In this document: positions 44,005 to 53,978 of the stretch, one piece after another
Numbering within the stretch: position 1 is the first letter of the stretch
How the letters are laid out: each line of letters starts with the position of its first letter
From: Gambelia wislizenii
Taxonomy: Eukaryota; Chordata; Lepidosauria; Squamata; Crotaphytidae
DNA length: 64,000 nt
NCBI GenBank assembly: GCA_030847615.1
Contig: JAUMIR010000005.1
Span: 214,690,645-214,754,644 of the forward strand
Reading direction: 5' to 3'
Program-made: the position numbers and the translations under genes
Notes under the pieces: model-generated
Database searches by the model: none
Told to the model about the DNA's origin: nothing
What the model saw: only the letters and a program-made list of their open reading frames with translations

Positions 44005-45390
44005 AATTAATACAGAACAACTGGACACTTCTCCTAGAGACTCCCCAACCGGTTTTCCTATTTTCCCCTTTCCCATATCTTACATTTCCTTGTTATGTGG
44101 ACTATTTTAGCATATTTGCTATTTTACAATTTTATGCATGAGTAAACAGAATGCAGAGCTTTAGGATGAACAGCAGGATCTATTTTTCATTTAACTAAAG
44201 AATGTATAGTATAATGCTGTTTTGTAGATGATGTTCTTGAACAACCAGCAGAGTGAATTTTGCCAGCAAAGTCTATGTTGATATGTATTTGTAGATACAT
44301 TAACCTTGAACGGTCTTCTTAATAAAAATAAAATCTTTGTTCTGGTGTGAATCAGCCTACAGCTCTAATACTATTGAGGATGATAATTATATTAAAATTC
44401 ATACAGTTTTTGAAAATACAGGGCAGTTAATTGCTGAGATGTAATTTAGATATTTTTCACTGAGTCTGCAGTTCGTGTACATTTTTGGCCAAATTACCCT
44501 TGTTTCTTCATCTTATTTGAAAAAGAGACTCCTGCTTATTGAACTATTACTACAGGATCTAGCTTTCCCCTCCAAATTACACACTTTTTGCATAAATGTG
44601 CCTAATTACCTGAATTCAGTTTTGATTAGCAGTGTTAATTGATGCAGCTGTGGATGGGATCTGTTTACCTAAATTACCATGTGCAAACAGCAATACGTCT
44701 GAAAGTGAATATGCAGAACTGAAAATACTAATTAGCTGAGACAGATTGTTATTCAAGTCACATCTCAGGGCCTTTTTAATGAAAGCTTGGATATGTCAAG
44801 GCTTTATAATATGCAGACAGAAATGTCTATATTACATACGATTTCCTAAAGTTAATTCATGAGAGCAGATGGGATGTCGGCTGGGCTTCTTGTGACTTGC
44901 TTCTAGCATTAATGTGGATATTGTGCTTTATTGATAGCATAGCCATTGTTTTAGCATGTGCCTGCTCATGTGCACTCATGAGAACAGAGAGAGGCCCATT
45001 AAAAACTTGCTACCATGCCACATTGCTACATCCAAATGAAAACAATTAGGGTTTGTTTCAATACGTTTGCAGTTTGCTGAAAAGAGTTTGAAAAGCATAT
45101 TACCAGTTTAATAAGAACAATAATGAGTTTATGGTAACCAAGTAAGCAAGGACATAGGTAGAAATTAATTGTTGTTTTTAATTTTGATGTTGAAGAAGCC
45201 ATCCATTTAAATGAATGATGTAATAGATTGCCTTAAGTCTCATCTTTTGCGGGGGGGGGGGGACTCTGCAAGTACTATGGTAGCAAAAACTTATTTGTAG
45301 TTTGAAGTTAGTGTATTCAGTTGAATTGCATACTGCAGCGTGCAGACCTTCATGAAGTCCCATTGGTCTTGAAGTATATAGCACTGACTA
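44005..45390. other. Unique AT-rich sequence, possible conserved noncoding DNA
   Basis: No repeat family is seen between about 44380 and 45240. The interval holds several homeodomain-type sites (CTAATTA, TTAATTG). It is the least repeat-like stretch in this half of the window, so it is a candidate conserved noncoding element. A G-run at 45250-45262 is simple sequence. Confidence 0.3.
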
Positions 45391-45990
45391 TATGGGCTAT
45401 ACTAGCCATGATATGCCGGTTCCCTGCTGGTGTATTGTGGCGGTGGAGGTGCCTCCCCCGCTTTGCCTTCAGAAAGCAGGCCGGAGTCCAAACATGATGC
45501 TAGCCAGTCACAGAAGTCATGGCTGCCGCAGCTTCCACCATTTTCTCGCTAATGTGGAAGCCAGGCAAGGGTCCCACAACATGTGACTACAGGCCCCCTG
45601 TGTGTGACTAGCCTTGCTCACATGTTGCAGGACCCCGGCCTAGCTTCCAGGAGAGCCAGAGAGCTGGTGGTAGCAGTGTGGAGTGGCATTCTAGGAGAGG
45701 TTCCCACAGACCCGTGGGGCCCAATCTGGCAGAAATGGAACAAACGGGGTATTTTCTTAAAACACAGTAAAAGGCCCTATTCTGGCTTGCCCCCATTCCA
45801 TTCCCTATTTGCCCCGGGGGTCATTTGGACTGCCCAGGGACATATTGAGGTAAATGCCCTGTATTGTTTGGACTACAGGGCTCTGGAATGGGGGCAAGGT
45901 ATGGTAACTGGCCAGTTTAGACAAGCCATAAGACTGTCTTTTGGAAAATGTTCAAGGGAGAATGGAAAGTACTTTTAGAGTGGTCAATAG
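45391..45990. other. GC-rich segment of unknown type
   Basis: Composition shifts to GC-rich here. A 131-codon plus-strand frame (45583-45978) and a 64-codon frame lie within it. The protein sequence has no domain I recognise, and the abrupt change suggests an unclassified insertion rather than a host gene. Confidence 0.25.
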
Positions 45991-46134
45991 TATAAAGATC
46001 TGAGCATTGTGATGAATCCAGCAGTAGTGTTAAAGTAAGAAGGAAAAACAGCAAAAGATGTTGATTGATGAACTCACTGCCTTTTGATTATAGGGCTTAG
46101 TCATTTCAGTCATAGTATGGAAAGTATTAAGAGA

Positions 46135-46343
46135 GCCATCATGGGGTAGGTTTGAGTTCTGGACTAGGACTCTGAGAACCCAGAATTTGAATTCCCACTT
46201 CACCATGGAAATCCACTGGGTGACCTTGGGCAAGTCACACTCTCTCAGCTTCAGAGGATGGCAATGGCAAATCCCATCTAAACAAATCTTGCCAAGAAAA
46301 TACCTTTGCCTTAGGGTTGCCATAAATCAGAAATGACTTCAGG
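46135..46343 (+). mobile_element. tRNA-derived SINE, family 2, left part
   Basis: The head and body match 33440-33648, from 'catggggtaggtttgagt' to 'gttgccataaatcagaaatg'. It is broken at ACTTCAGG (46336-46343) by a hAT element and finishes at 46773. Confidence 0.9.
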
Positions 46344-46764
46344 CAGGGCTGGTTTAAGGAATTTTGGGGCCCCCTGCAATGCTTTACTTTGGGGCCCCCA
46401 TATGACTTGAAGGCACATAGGCAAGAAAGAAAGAAAGATGCCCTTTCTGTGGGAGACAACCCTCAAATTCCCTCTCTCTCTCTCTCTCACACACACACTC
46501 ACCCTCTCCGATGTGCCTCTCCCTCCAGCTTCTGCCACGGAGGGCTGCTTTCTTTCTCTTTCTCTTTAGTTTTGGGGAGGCTGTTTTGTTTGTTTTTTAA
46601 AAAAAGCCAGCAGGAGGTTTTTGGAGGAGGAGGGTAAGAGGGGGCTCCTCCCGGCTGTCTCCTGGCTGTTCCTTTGTCAGATTAAGGAGGCCAACACGGG
46701 GCCCTCTCTTGACCTCGGGGCCCCCTGCCAATGCTGATTTGGCAGACAGGTTAAACCGGCCCTG
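46344..46764. mobile_element. hAT MITE inside a SINE, perfect 8-bp duplication
   Basis: 421 bp long, flanked by the perfect duplication ACTTCAGG (46336-46343 and 46765-46772). The inverted ends are CAGGGCTGGTTTAA and, from the other strand, CAGGGCCGGTTTAA (one mismatch in 14). Subterminal GGGGCCCCC blocks and a CT/CA microsatellite (46470-46500) are internal. It is non-coding and would depend on a hAT transposase elsewhere in the genome. Confidence 0.93.
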
Positions 46765-46772
46765 ACTTCAGG

Positions 46773-46797
46773 GCACACAACAACAACTACAAATGGT
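46773..46797 (+). mobile_element. tRNA-derived SINE, family 2, CAA tail
   Basis: 'gcacacaacaacaacta' completes the SINE interrupted at 46343. Confidence 0.85.
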
Positions 46798-47303
46798 AAC
46801 TATGGTAAAGGAAATCATTTCTCCAGTTAGGGAAACACTAATATTAGCTGCTTTCTTAATGTGAATTTATTCCAGTGTAGGCAATATTTCAATTGTCTTT
46901 TACCCATATTCATGCTTGAGTGGCTGAAAAACACACTCCTTGTTCCTCAACCCAATTCCCTTCTCCAGTTTTTTTTTAAACTGATTTGAACTATCCAGAT
47001 GAAATTTCTAAGGGGAAATGTTTCCTGTAATTCTTCACACAAATTCTTCAGTTGCCATTCATCACCTTCTTTTTTAAAATTGCCTTGGCTACCTTGGGTA
47101 TAGTCTGGATTCTGCCATCTCCAACAGCATAGAGCTTGGCCTGTTTACTTTCAACCCTCCTAGTCACCTAGAAAATTTCTCATGGACCTGGTATACCTTG
47201 CAGGATGTGAAGACTGTTGACTGGGCTAGAGCAATACACTAAAACTAACACCATTACTTATTTGTTTGTTTGCTTGCTTGCTTTAAAGTAACAAGGAGTA
47301 TTG
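46798..47303. other. AT-rich sequence, nothing recognised
   Basis: No gene or repeat recognised. Confidence 0.4.
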
Positions 47304-47488
47304 AACCAGCATGGTGTAGTAGTTTGAATATTGGAGGAGGACTTCAGGAGACCAGAATTCAAATCCTTCTCCCAGACCTGGAAACCCACTGGGTGACCTT
47401 GGGCAAGTCTCAGCCTTAGAGAATGCAATGACAAACCATATCTGAATTAATATTGCCAAGAAAACCCTATGATAAGGTCACTGTAAGT
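47304..47488 (+). mobile_element. tRNA-derived SINE, family 2, diverged copy
   Basis: 'accagcatggtgtagtagtt' through 'gaaacccactgggtgacctt' and 'ttgccaagaaaaccctatga'. It lacks a clear CAA tail and is more diverged than 33440. Confidence 0.85.
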
Positions 47489-47607
47489 CACAGTGATTCA
47501 CTTGGCTTTCCCGGCCATCAATAGCCATTGGCCTGGTTAGCGTGGCCAGCTTCAGATTTGAGAGAAAGTTGGGCAATGTGTGTTTGGTTGACTCCTCATT
47601 GATATAT

Positions 47608-47760
47608 AGGAGCATAGGAAGCTGCCTTATACTGAATGAGACCATTGGTCCATCTAGCTTAGTTTAATCTGGTCTGATTGGCAATAGCTCTTTGGAGTTT
47701 CAGATAGTATTATTTTCTTTCCTTGCCTGAAAATCCCTGATGCTACCTAAAAACCAAATT
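47608..47760 (-). mobile_element. SINE body fragment, third tRNA-related family
   Basis: 'ggaagctgccttatactgaa' and 'accattggtccatctagct' are characteristic of a widespread reptile SINE whose tRNA-like head lies at the other end on the minus strand. That head is absent here. The family identification is from memory. Confidence 0.6.
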
Positions 47761-48602
47761 TTGACCATGCCTGATCCAGCTCAGCATCCCAAAATCAGAT
47801 AAAATTCACTTTGTTTTCTGAGTGGTATGGTGATGCAACTAAAGTTGGGTTACCTAGCGGTATTTACAAGCAGGATAGTGTCGTTGACTGGTTTCACACA
47901 ATACTCCAAAGTGAGGAATGGTGGAAACTTAAAAGAATAGTGAGGTAGAAACCCCTGGCACTGTTCAGCAGGCTGGGCCAAAATATTTAAGGGACAAAAC
48001 TTAAAGTTCCTTAAAGATGCCAGGAACTGACATGGAACTAATTTCTTTGGATATCATGTTAAATTAGAATTCAGCATTATGTGCATTCCATTCTCTGTTC
48101 CTCTTCTGGCATGACCAGATGCATTTGCTGATTTCAATTTGTCATTATGTCCAAATCAGTAACAGTAGTAAAGTAACAACATTAAATTATCATTTTACCC
48201 AAAAGAATCCAGAATCATAAACCATGTCTTGAAGCTGGCCTGTGTGGATAATTAGACTAACCATGATTTGTTCCAATTTGGCCATAGCCACATTTAGTTG
48301 AATATGGAGGTGGATGGCCCTGATCTCTTCATAGCAATCAAGCCTGATGCTCCTACAGCACATAACCAGGATGGGGAAAGTATGGCCTACAGGCCACAAG
48401 CCCTTGGATTTCTTTTGGGTTGGATTATTGAATTACTTTTATCTGGAATGTTGACTTACATCTAAACAGCTTGAACCTTCCTCTGAAACCACCTAAAAAT
48501 CAGTGAAAAAAACCAAAAATTGAAAATAGAAATAGACTTCAAGTTACTTTTGAACTAGAACAAGAGAACAGGGGAAATAGAGCTTCTTATAATTCCATAA
48601 AA
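47761..48602. other. AT-rich sequence, nothing recognised
   Basis: No gene or repeat recognised. Confidence 0.4.
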
Positions 48603-49055
48603 CTAGCTGGACACGGCGTACCATACGCCATTAAAAACTCCCCCCAAAATGCCCAGGAGACCTCATGACAACCCTTTGAGGTACGCTGGTGGGTTTAACT
48701 CACCCACCCACCATTCGTTCTGTCCCCTGCCGCCCCCACCACTCTTTTTGCCCCTTGCCACCACCCCACCACTTGTTCAGCCCCCTCCTGCCGCCCGCTG
48801 CTCGTTCTGCCCCTCCCCCCACTCATTCTTCCCCTCCCATCCCACCCCCTGCACTCCAGAACACACACGCACACACCACATCCACCCTCATAGTACTCCC
48901 TCTCCTTCTCCACTGGTCATGTTTGAGATCTACATGGTCCTACCCCCAGTGTGCTGATTGGCTGCCCAACAGACCTGTGATTGGCCTGTCAGTTCCCTAA
49001 GCAGCCAATCAGCACACTGAAACTGCAACATACCCAGAAGAATTATATATATAGA
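48603..49055 (-). mobile_element. Non-autonomous Helitron, complete
   Basis: On the minus strand the element starts TCTATATATATAATTC at 49055 and ends CTAG at 48603-48606. Just before the CTAG is the hairpin GGCGTA-TGG-TACGCC (48615-48629) with an 8-base spacer. It sits between A (opposite 49056) and T (opposite 48602). TC start, 3' hairpin, CTRR end and A/T target without duplication are the full Helitron signature. A subterminal inverted repeat, AGTGTGCTGATTGGCTGC (about 48948-48965) against its partner near 49001-49018, lies toward the 5' end. The C-rich interior carries no RepHel frame. Confidence 0.88.
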
Positions 49056-49746
49056 TGTTCCTAAGGTGAAAATAAGCAGTCACTGCGGTTGCCTTAGATC
49101 TTTCTGTAAGGAGTAAATACACCCACAGAGAGCAGACTCACAAATACCAGCCAAATGACATGCCCATATATATTTTAGTTGACTTCAGTTTATTACAGTT
49201 ATCCTACTTTTGTACAGATGTATTCAAAATGGCTTACAAATGTACAATAAAAAGTATGACAATAGAATAAAAGTAGAGTTTCCACAAACCAATAAACATA
49301 AATAACTAATGGGATGTCTCAAAGTTTCAAGTAAAATGTGGAGATAGTGGTCAACTGCCACAAGCTATAGTACCTAGAACATTAGTTTTTGTTTTTTAAC
49401 TTGGGACATTTGGTGAAAAACTTACTGGGTGACCTACCTTCAGTCTAATCTCCCTCACATGACTGTACAGCATAATGTGTTGGCAATAACTGTATAGTAT
49501 ATTACAGAATTTGTCTTATTGTTTGCTGTTTGTTGTTTGTCCAGACTACAGAAATAGCTTATGAAGTGGTGCAAGTATTCCTGGACAATACCACCTTAGT
49601 CTATATATGAGTTGCTTTTTGAATGGTTTCCCTATTGGAAGGGAGCAAACAAAAAATAAACAAAAACTAGACACTTCTTATAAGGAGAAAACTAGCTTGT
49701 AATTATGATGTGTCTATATTTTGTGTCTATATTCCTGATATGATTA
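49056..49746. other. AT-rich sequence, nothing recognised
   Basis: No gene or repeat recognised. Confidence 0.4.
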
Positions 49747-49971
49747 CAGTTGTCCCTCCATATCCACGGATTTGGTATCCATGGATTTAAGTATTTATGG
49801 CTTGAAAATATTCTAAAAAAAATTAAAATAAACCAAAAAGCAAACCTTGATTTTGCCATCTTATATAAGGGACACCATTTTGCTATCCCATTGCATATAA
49901 TGGGACTTGAGTATTCACGGATTTTGGTATCCATGGGGGTTCCTGGAACAAAACCCCAGAAGGGACAACTG
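49747..49971 (-). mobile_element. Tigger-like MITE
   Basis: Flanked by TA on both sides (49745-49746 and 49972-49973), with inverted ends CAGTTGTCCCTCC against CAGTTGTCCCTTC. Interior blocks 'tatccacggatttggtatcc', 'gccatcttatataagggaca' and 'aatgggacttgagtattcac' are typical of Tigger-derived repeats. They match the partial copy at 60562-60786 in the opposite orientation. 225 bp, non-coding. Confidence 0.9.
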
Positions 49972-49973
49972 TA

Positions 49974-51688
49974 GTTTGTTTTAAAGCTGAGAGAATGTAC
50001 AAGTTTATGATTTAGTAACCTGAACATTTAAAATTAGTATAACTAGCAACTGTATTAGACAGTGACAACTGTTTGTGTAGAAAAGGCATTGTTTTAAAAA
50101 TAAAGTTCTTCAGTGTAGGACCTGCGCACTTACACAGTACTTCTGCCCCTCCCCCCACTTGTTCTGCATCTCCCACCCCACCCTTAAAACAAAAAAAATT
50201 GAATTATGCACTTGCCACCTTCTTGGCCTTGGATTAAACTACTGTCAGAGATGGATTGTCACTGGACTAACCTAAAGCCAGATACATAGCAAAGAAGAGG
50301 TGTGCAATCCCTTCTTTAATATCTGAGAAATGAAACATTCAATAGGGATATAACAGTTGGGCTTCTCTGTACAGTTCTCTGTAACTGCTTCTAATTGGTT
50401 CTAGTTGAATTTCTTTAAAAACCTACACCCTTTTACAAAGGAGAATGACACAAAAGCCCTAAGCATGTATCCTGGGATTTACTTCTGAGTATACAAGTAA
50501 GAAGTGTGCTTAGGGTTGCAGTTTAAGTGCCACATGTCAGTCTTGCTACAATAGTGAGATTTTTTGAAAAAAGCATCAATAAGTGAGAAAATGGATGGAA
50601 TAGCATGAAAATATCAAGGTCAAATAGTAATGATCTTGCAGTATATTTTTAAACTGGTATATAAGCCCCTTAGGGCAAGAATGATGACTGTCTGTACAAT
50701 GCAAAGTACAACAGCTCCTGTGAGCCTACTCAGAGTCTCTTGGTGCTACTGTAATATAAGTATTAAATAATTCAATACCAATAAAGAAACTGCAGTGATA
50801 GAGGGAAGCAATTCTCAGCAGCAAAAGCTGAAGAGGGATGATAAAATATTGAGCTTTGGCAGAGAAAGCACAAATGCTGTGCATTTCTGTAAAGATTGCA
50901 AAATAAAAGTACTGGGAGCAAACTCCCTAACTTGTATGGGACGTTAGCATTCTGACCGTCAGTTTTGTGTGACTAGCACAGCAATCACTCAAGTTGGTTC
51001 TGGGCCAGGGATGAGGACCATCTCTCACCATGGACTACGTTGGCAGGGGGTGATGGCTGTTGCAATCCAATTGCATCTAGAGAGTCTGCACTCCCCTGAC
51101 TGCGCTCTGCAAGGAGAGGGTGGTGGTTTGATGGCCTCCATGAAGAGAGACTAGAATCCCCTGCACTTGGCATGTGATGCCAAGTCACATGTGATGCCAA
51201 ATGCTGGTCATGTGCCAGGGGAAGGAGACAGAAGTTATTTAATGCCTTGCCTCCCCTTTGCTCTTCTTGCTGCAAAGAATCAAAGATCCTCTCAGGTGCT
51301 TACAGTAGTGTTTTACCTGCCTTGGTGTTTGCTCTCTGGCATCTGCCTGCATTTATTTCATAACTAATTGCTTTCCCCTTTGTTTGTCTCATTCTCTGCT
51401 GTGTTCAGTTAGAGTGTGTTGGTTGTGCTTATGTGTTATGTTTTGTCCTGATTCCCCACTTGAACAGTTCTCCTTCTGTCTGTCTGGCTGTTTGTCTTTT
51501 AAATTACTTTCTCTTTTGAATCACCCTTCCTTCTTCCTGGCTTTGCATCCTTGGCTTGTCAGAGTTCAGGTCTGAGCTGATGTGTCTATTCAGTAGGTAT
51601 ATAGTCTGTCCTGCATGACGGAGTGGGAGACCTCTGTTTGTGTGTATGTGTTGCGGGAGATAGTCCATAGAAGATCTTTAGCAAAAGG
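49974..51688. other. Sequence with nothing recognised
   Basis: Contains a short tandem duplication of ATGTGATGCCAA at about 51172-51202. The 96-codon minus frame near 50985-51275 has no recognisable domain. Confidence 0.4.
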
Positions 51689-51760
51689 CAGCCCAAGTAG
51701 CTCAGTTTGGGGAGTACTTGCCTTAGGAGCTAAAGGTCCTTGGTTCAAACTTAGGTTTTG
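51689..51760 (+). mobile_element. tRNA-like SINE head
   Basis: 'cccaagtagctcagtttggg' and 'ggttcaaactt' have the spacing of A and B boxes of a tRNA-derived SINE. The acceptor stem does not pair, so it is not a functional tRNA gene. It may be the head of the family whose body lies at 47608-47760. Confidence 0.5.
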
Positions 51761-52229
51761 CAGGATTTTTATCCTGAGTTCCTTTTGATTGATTGATTGC
51801 CATTTAATTTGTCAGAGGGAAAGTGGGGTTGGCAACAGGCATAAGAGAGTGGGTTTGTTCTGGCCTCTGGATTGGCCTTATTTTGTAAAGGGGCTGCATG
51901 CTGCATTTGTCAGTATCAGGCACCATTTTAAGAGGGATTTCTGAGGCCTAGGGCTTTGTGGCTGCACGTGGTGGCAGCCATCTTTGCCTTGTTTCTCGGG
52001 ACACCATTTTATTATTCTGCAGACACTAATTTGAGTAATAAGATGAGTGCCGTCTTGCAGGATATTGCAGTACTGCCTCATTGTATATTCAGTTATAGGA
52101 CTATACATTATATTATTAATAGATTGTTAATATTATATGTGATTAAGTGATAAAAGCTCAAGGACCTGAACATATTTTTTCTCTCTCATCTGGCTAATTA
52201 AATCACGTCTATTAATTATGCCCTAGAAG
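51761..52229. other. AT-rich sequence, nothing recognised
   Basis: No gene or repeat recognised. Confidence 0.4.
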
Positions 52230-52332
52230 GCCTAAATACCCTACAAGCACCAAATCTTGTCTGTTCTTGGAAGCTAAGCAGGGTCAGCCCTGATTGGTGC
52301 TTGGATGGGAGACCACCAATAAAAACCAGGGC
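52230..52332 (+). repeat. 5S rRNA-derived repeat (SINE3-like or pseudogene)
   Basis: The segment follows vertebrate 5S rRNA: 'gcctaaatacc' start, then AAGCTAAGCAGGGT (52271-52284, internal A box) and GGATGGGAGACC (52303-52314, C box). The distal end is lost. With the divergence seen it cannot be a working 5S gene. Two related units lie at 53668 and 53865. Confidence 0.85.
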
Positions 52333-52433
52333 AAAATGACTTCTGAGGATTCCTTTCCAGGTCTTCTTTATTTGATATATCAGTATTGCCCTGATAAGAT
52401 GCTTGATCTGATAAGACTTAATACTGATTCTTA

Positions 52434-52774
52434 GGACGTTTTCAGACACGATTTACAGTGGAAGTATCAAGCGGGAGAGCTTCGCCGCTGCAGCGCAGCA
52501 GCGGACCCATTTTGGATGACACCGTCCCTGTGGCGAAATTGTCCGTGTCACTTCTGTTTAGGATTGGAGCCGGCCGCGCCATATTTTGTTCACAGACAAC
52601 TTCCGTGAATAAAATCTGGTGGAATATGGCACGGCCAGCTCCAATCCTAAACGGAAGTGACATGGACAATTTCACCACAGGGACGGTGGCGTCTGAAATG
52701 GGTCCCATGCTGCGCTGCAGCGGCAAAGCTCTCCCGCTCAATTCTTCTGATGTAAGTCATGTCTGAAAATATCC
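52434..52774. mobile_element. Foldback element, 152-bp inverted arms
   Basis: 52434-52585 pairs with 52623-52774 over about 152 bases each, with a 37-base centre. Terminal sequence is GGACGTTTTCAGAC and, from the other strand, GGATATTTTCAGAC, close to the ends of copies A and B. The flanking triplets are TTA and TCA, an imperfect TWA-type duplication. The arms are GC-rich, which produces mirror-image open frames of about 100 codons on both strands; these are artefacts. Probably a Harbinger-like snap-back MITE. Confidence 0.8.
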
Positions 52775-52874
52775 TCAGTCAGGTATGTATATGATAATAG
52801 TTTGCCTATTTGGACATATCAGTAAGACTACCAATGCTTCTCAACATCTGAAATGGAGAAGTTTTAAGTTAAAG

Positions 52875-53234
52875 CAGTGGTTCTTAACCTATGGTCTGAC
52901 TACCCCCAGGGGACCACAGTGTTCTCACAGGTTGTCTGTGAAGCCTTGAAAGCTCCTTGGCTCACCTCCTCCCTGCAGTAGAGTGGCCACATGACAGGAG
53001 CTAAGGCATAAGCTGGCAGGCTGGGCCTGCACATTGCCATTCAATCTGCCCCAGCCACAAACTTGCAGGAAGAAATAGGAGAAAAGTCTTCCCATCCCCT
53101 TCAGTGCCTCTGGAAGATGTTTTCAGGGATTGTCTAATTGTATTGTTGCTGTTGTTTTACATCTTCAGTTAAGCCTTGGGGCACCAAAAGATATTTAAAG
53201 GGGTCCCTGATAAATAAAAGGTTAAGAACCACTG
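52875..53234. mobile_element. hAT MITE with perfect 15-bp inverted ends
   Basis: The left end CAGTGGTTCTTAACC (52875-52889) is the exact inverse of the right end (53220-53234). The flanking octamers AGTTAAAG and AGTTAGAT agree at 6 of 8 positions, consistent with a decayed hAT duplication. 360 bp with no transposase frame. The ends resemble those of the small element at 1701-1811. Confidence 0.88.
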
Positions 53235-53328
53235 AGTTAGATTGCTGCCTTCAGTATAAAAATGCTAATTGAAAGACCATTTCTACAAATATTTCCAGTT
53301 GGAGGCTAAAAGCTTCCACAGTTTAGAT

Positions 53329-53554
53329 ACTATATTTTTCACACTACACTGTTATAGTGTTAGTATTCTACTTCAACTGCTCTGGCTTCCTCCTGTGGAA
53401 TTCTGGGGTTTGTAGTTTAGTGAAGCCTAAGAGCTCTCTGGCTGAAAGTTTTAAATGCCCCTCCCTAAACCGCAAATCCCAGGATTCCACAGGAGGGAGC
53501 CACAGCAAATAAAGTGGAATAGTAACACTACAACAGTGTAGTGTGAAAATCTCC
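53329..53554. mobile_element. Palindromic MITE
   Basis: The left arm 'tcacactacactgtt..agtgtta' and the right arm 'taacactacaacagtgtagt' pair, as do inner arms around 'tcctgtggaattctggggtt' and 'aaatcccaggattccacagg'. The right terminus read from the other strand is GGAGATTTTCACAC, close to the termini of copy A; the left terminus is decayed. It resembles a very common reptile hairpin repeat. Confidence 0.7.
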
Positions 53555-53667
53555 AAAATTTAAACATGATGAAGCAGTGTGTCTCATCATTGCACTGGAA
53601 TTTGACTACCATTATAGTGCCATTTGGTAAATATGTGTACTCTTGATAAAGAAGCAACATTTCAGAT

Positions 53668-53780
53668 GCCTAAATACTCCAAAGGCACCAGATCCTGTCT
53701 GACCTTGGCAGTTAAATAGGGCCACCTCTGGTTAGTACTTGGATGGGAGACCATCAATGAATAACAGGTGCTGTATGCTA
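53668..53780 (+). repeat. 5S rRNA-derived unit 1
   Basis: It starts 'gcctaaatactcc', with GGATGGGAGACC inside and 'ggtgctgtatgct' near the end, so it spans almost the full 5S length. The internal A box is degraded. Confidence 0.85.
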
Positions 53781-53864
53781 TATATTTAAGTTTTAGAAAG
53801 ACTGCTCTTTCAAAGGTCTCCATGAAGATCAAAGTCCCCCCCCCAGTTCATCCTACTACATAGG

Positions 53865-53978
53865 GCCTAAATACCTTAGAGGCATCAGATTCCATCTGAT
53901 CTTGGAAGGTAAGCCGGGCCAGCAATGATTGGTACTTGGATAGTTGACTTCCAACAAATACCATGCATTGTAGGCTTT
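53865..53978 (+). repeat. 5S rRNA-derived unit 2
   Basis: It runs from 'gcctaaatacc' to 'gtaggcttt', the full 5S span, with many substitutions. It lies 197 bp from unit 1 in the same orientation. Confidence 0.82.

Noticed and set aside
52442..52766. Two opposed frames of about 100 codons with near-identical proteins
   Set aside because: They are mirror images created by the foldback arms, not two genes.
52230..53978. Functional 5S rRNA genes
   Set aside because: Too many changes in the internal promoter and helices, and no T-run terminator right after the units.
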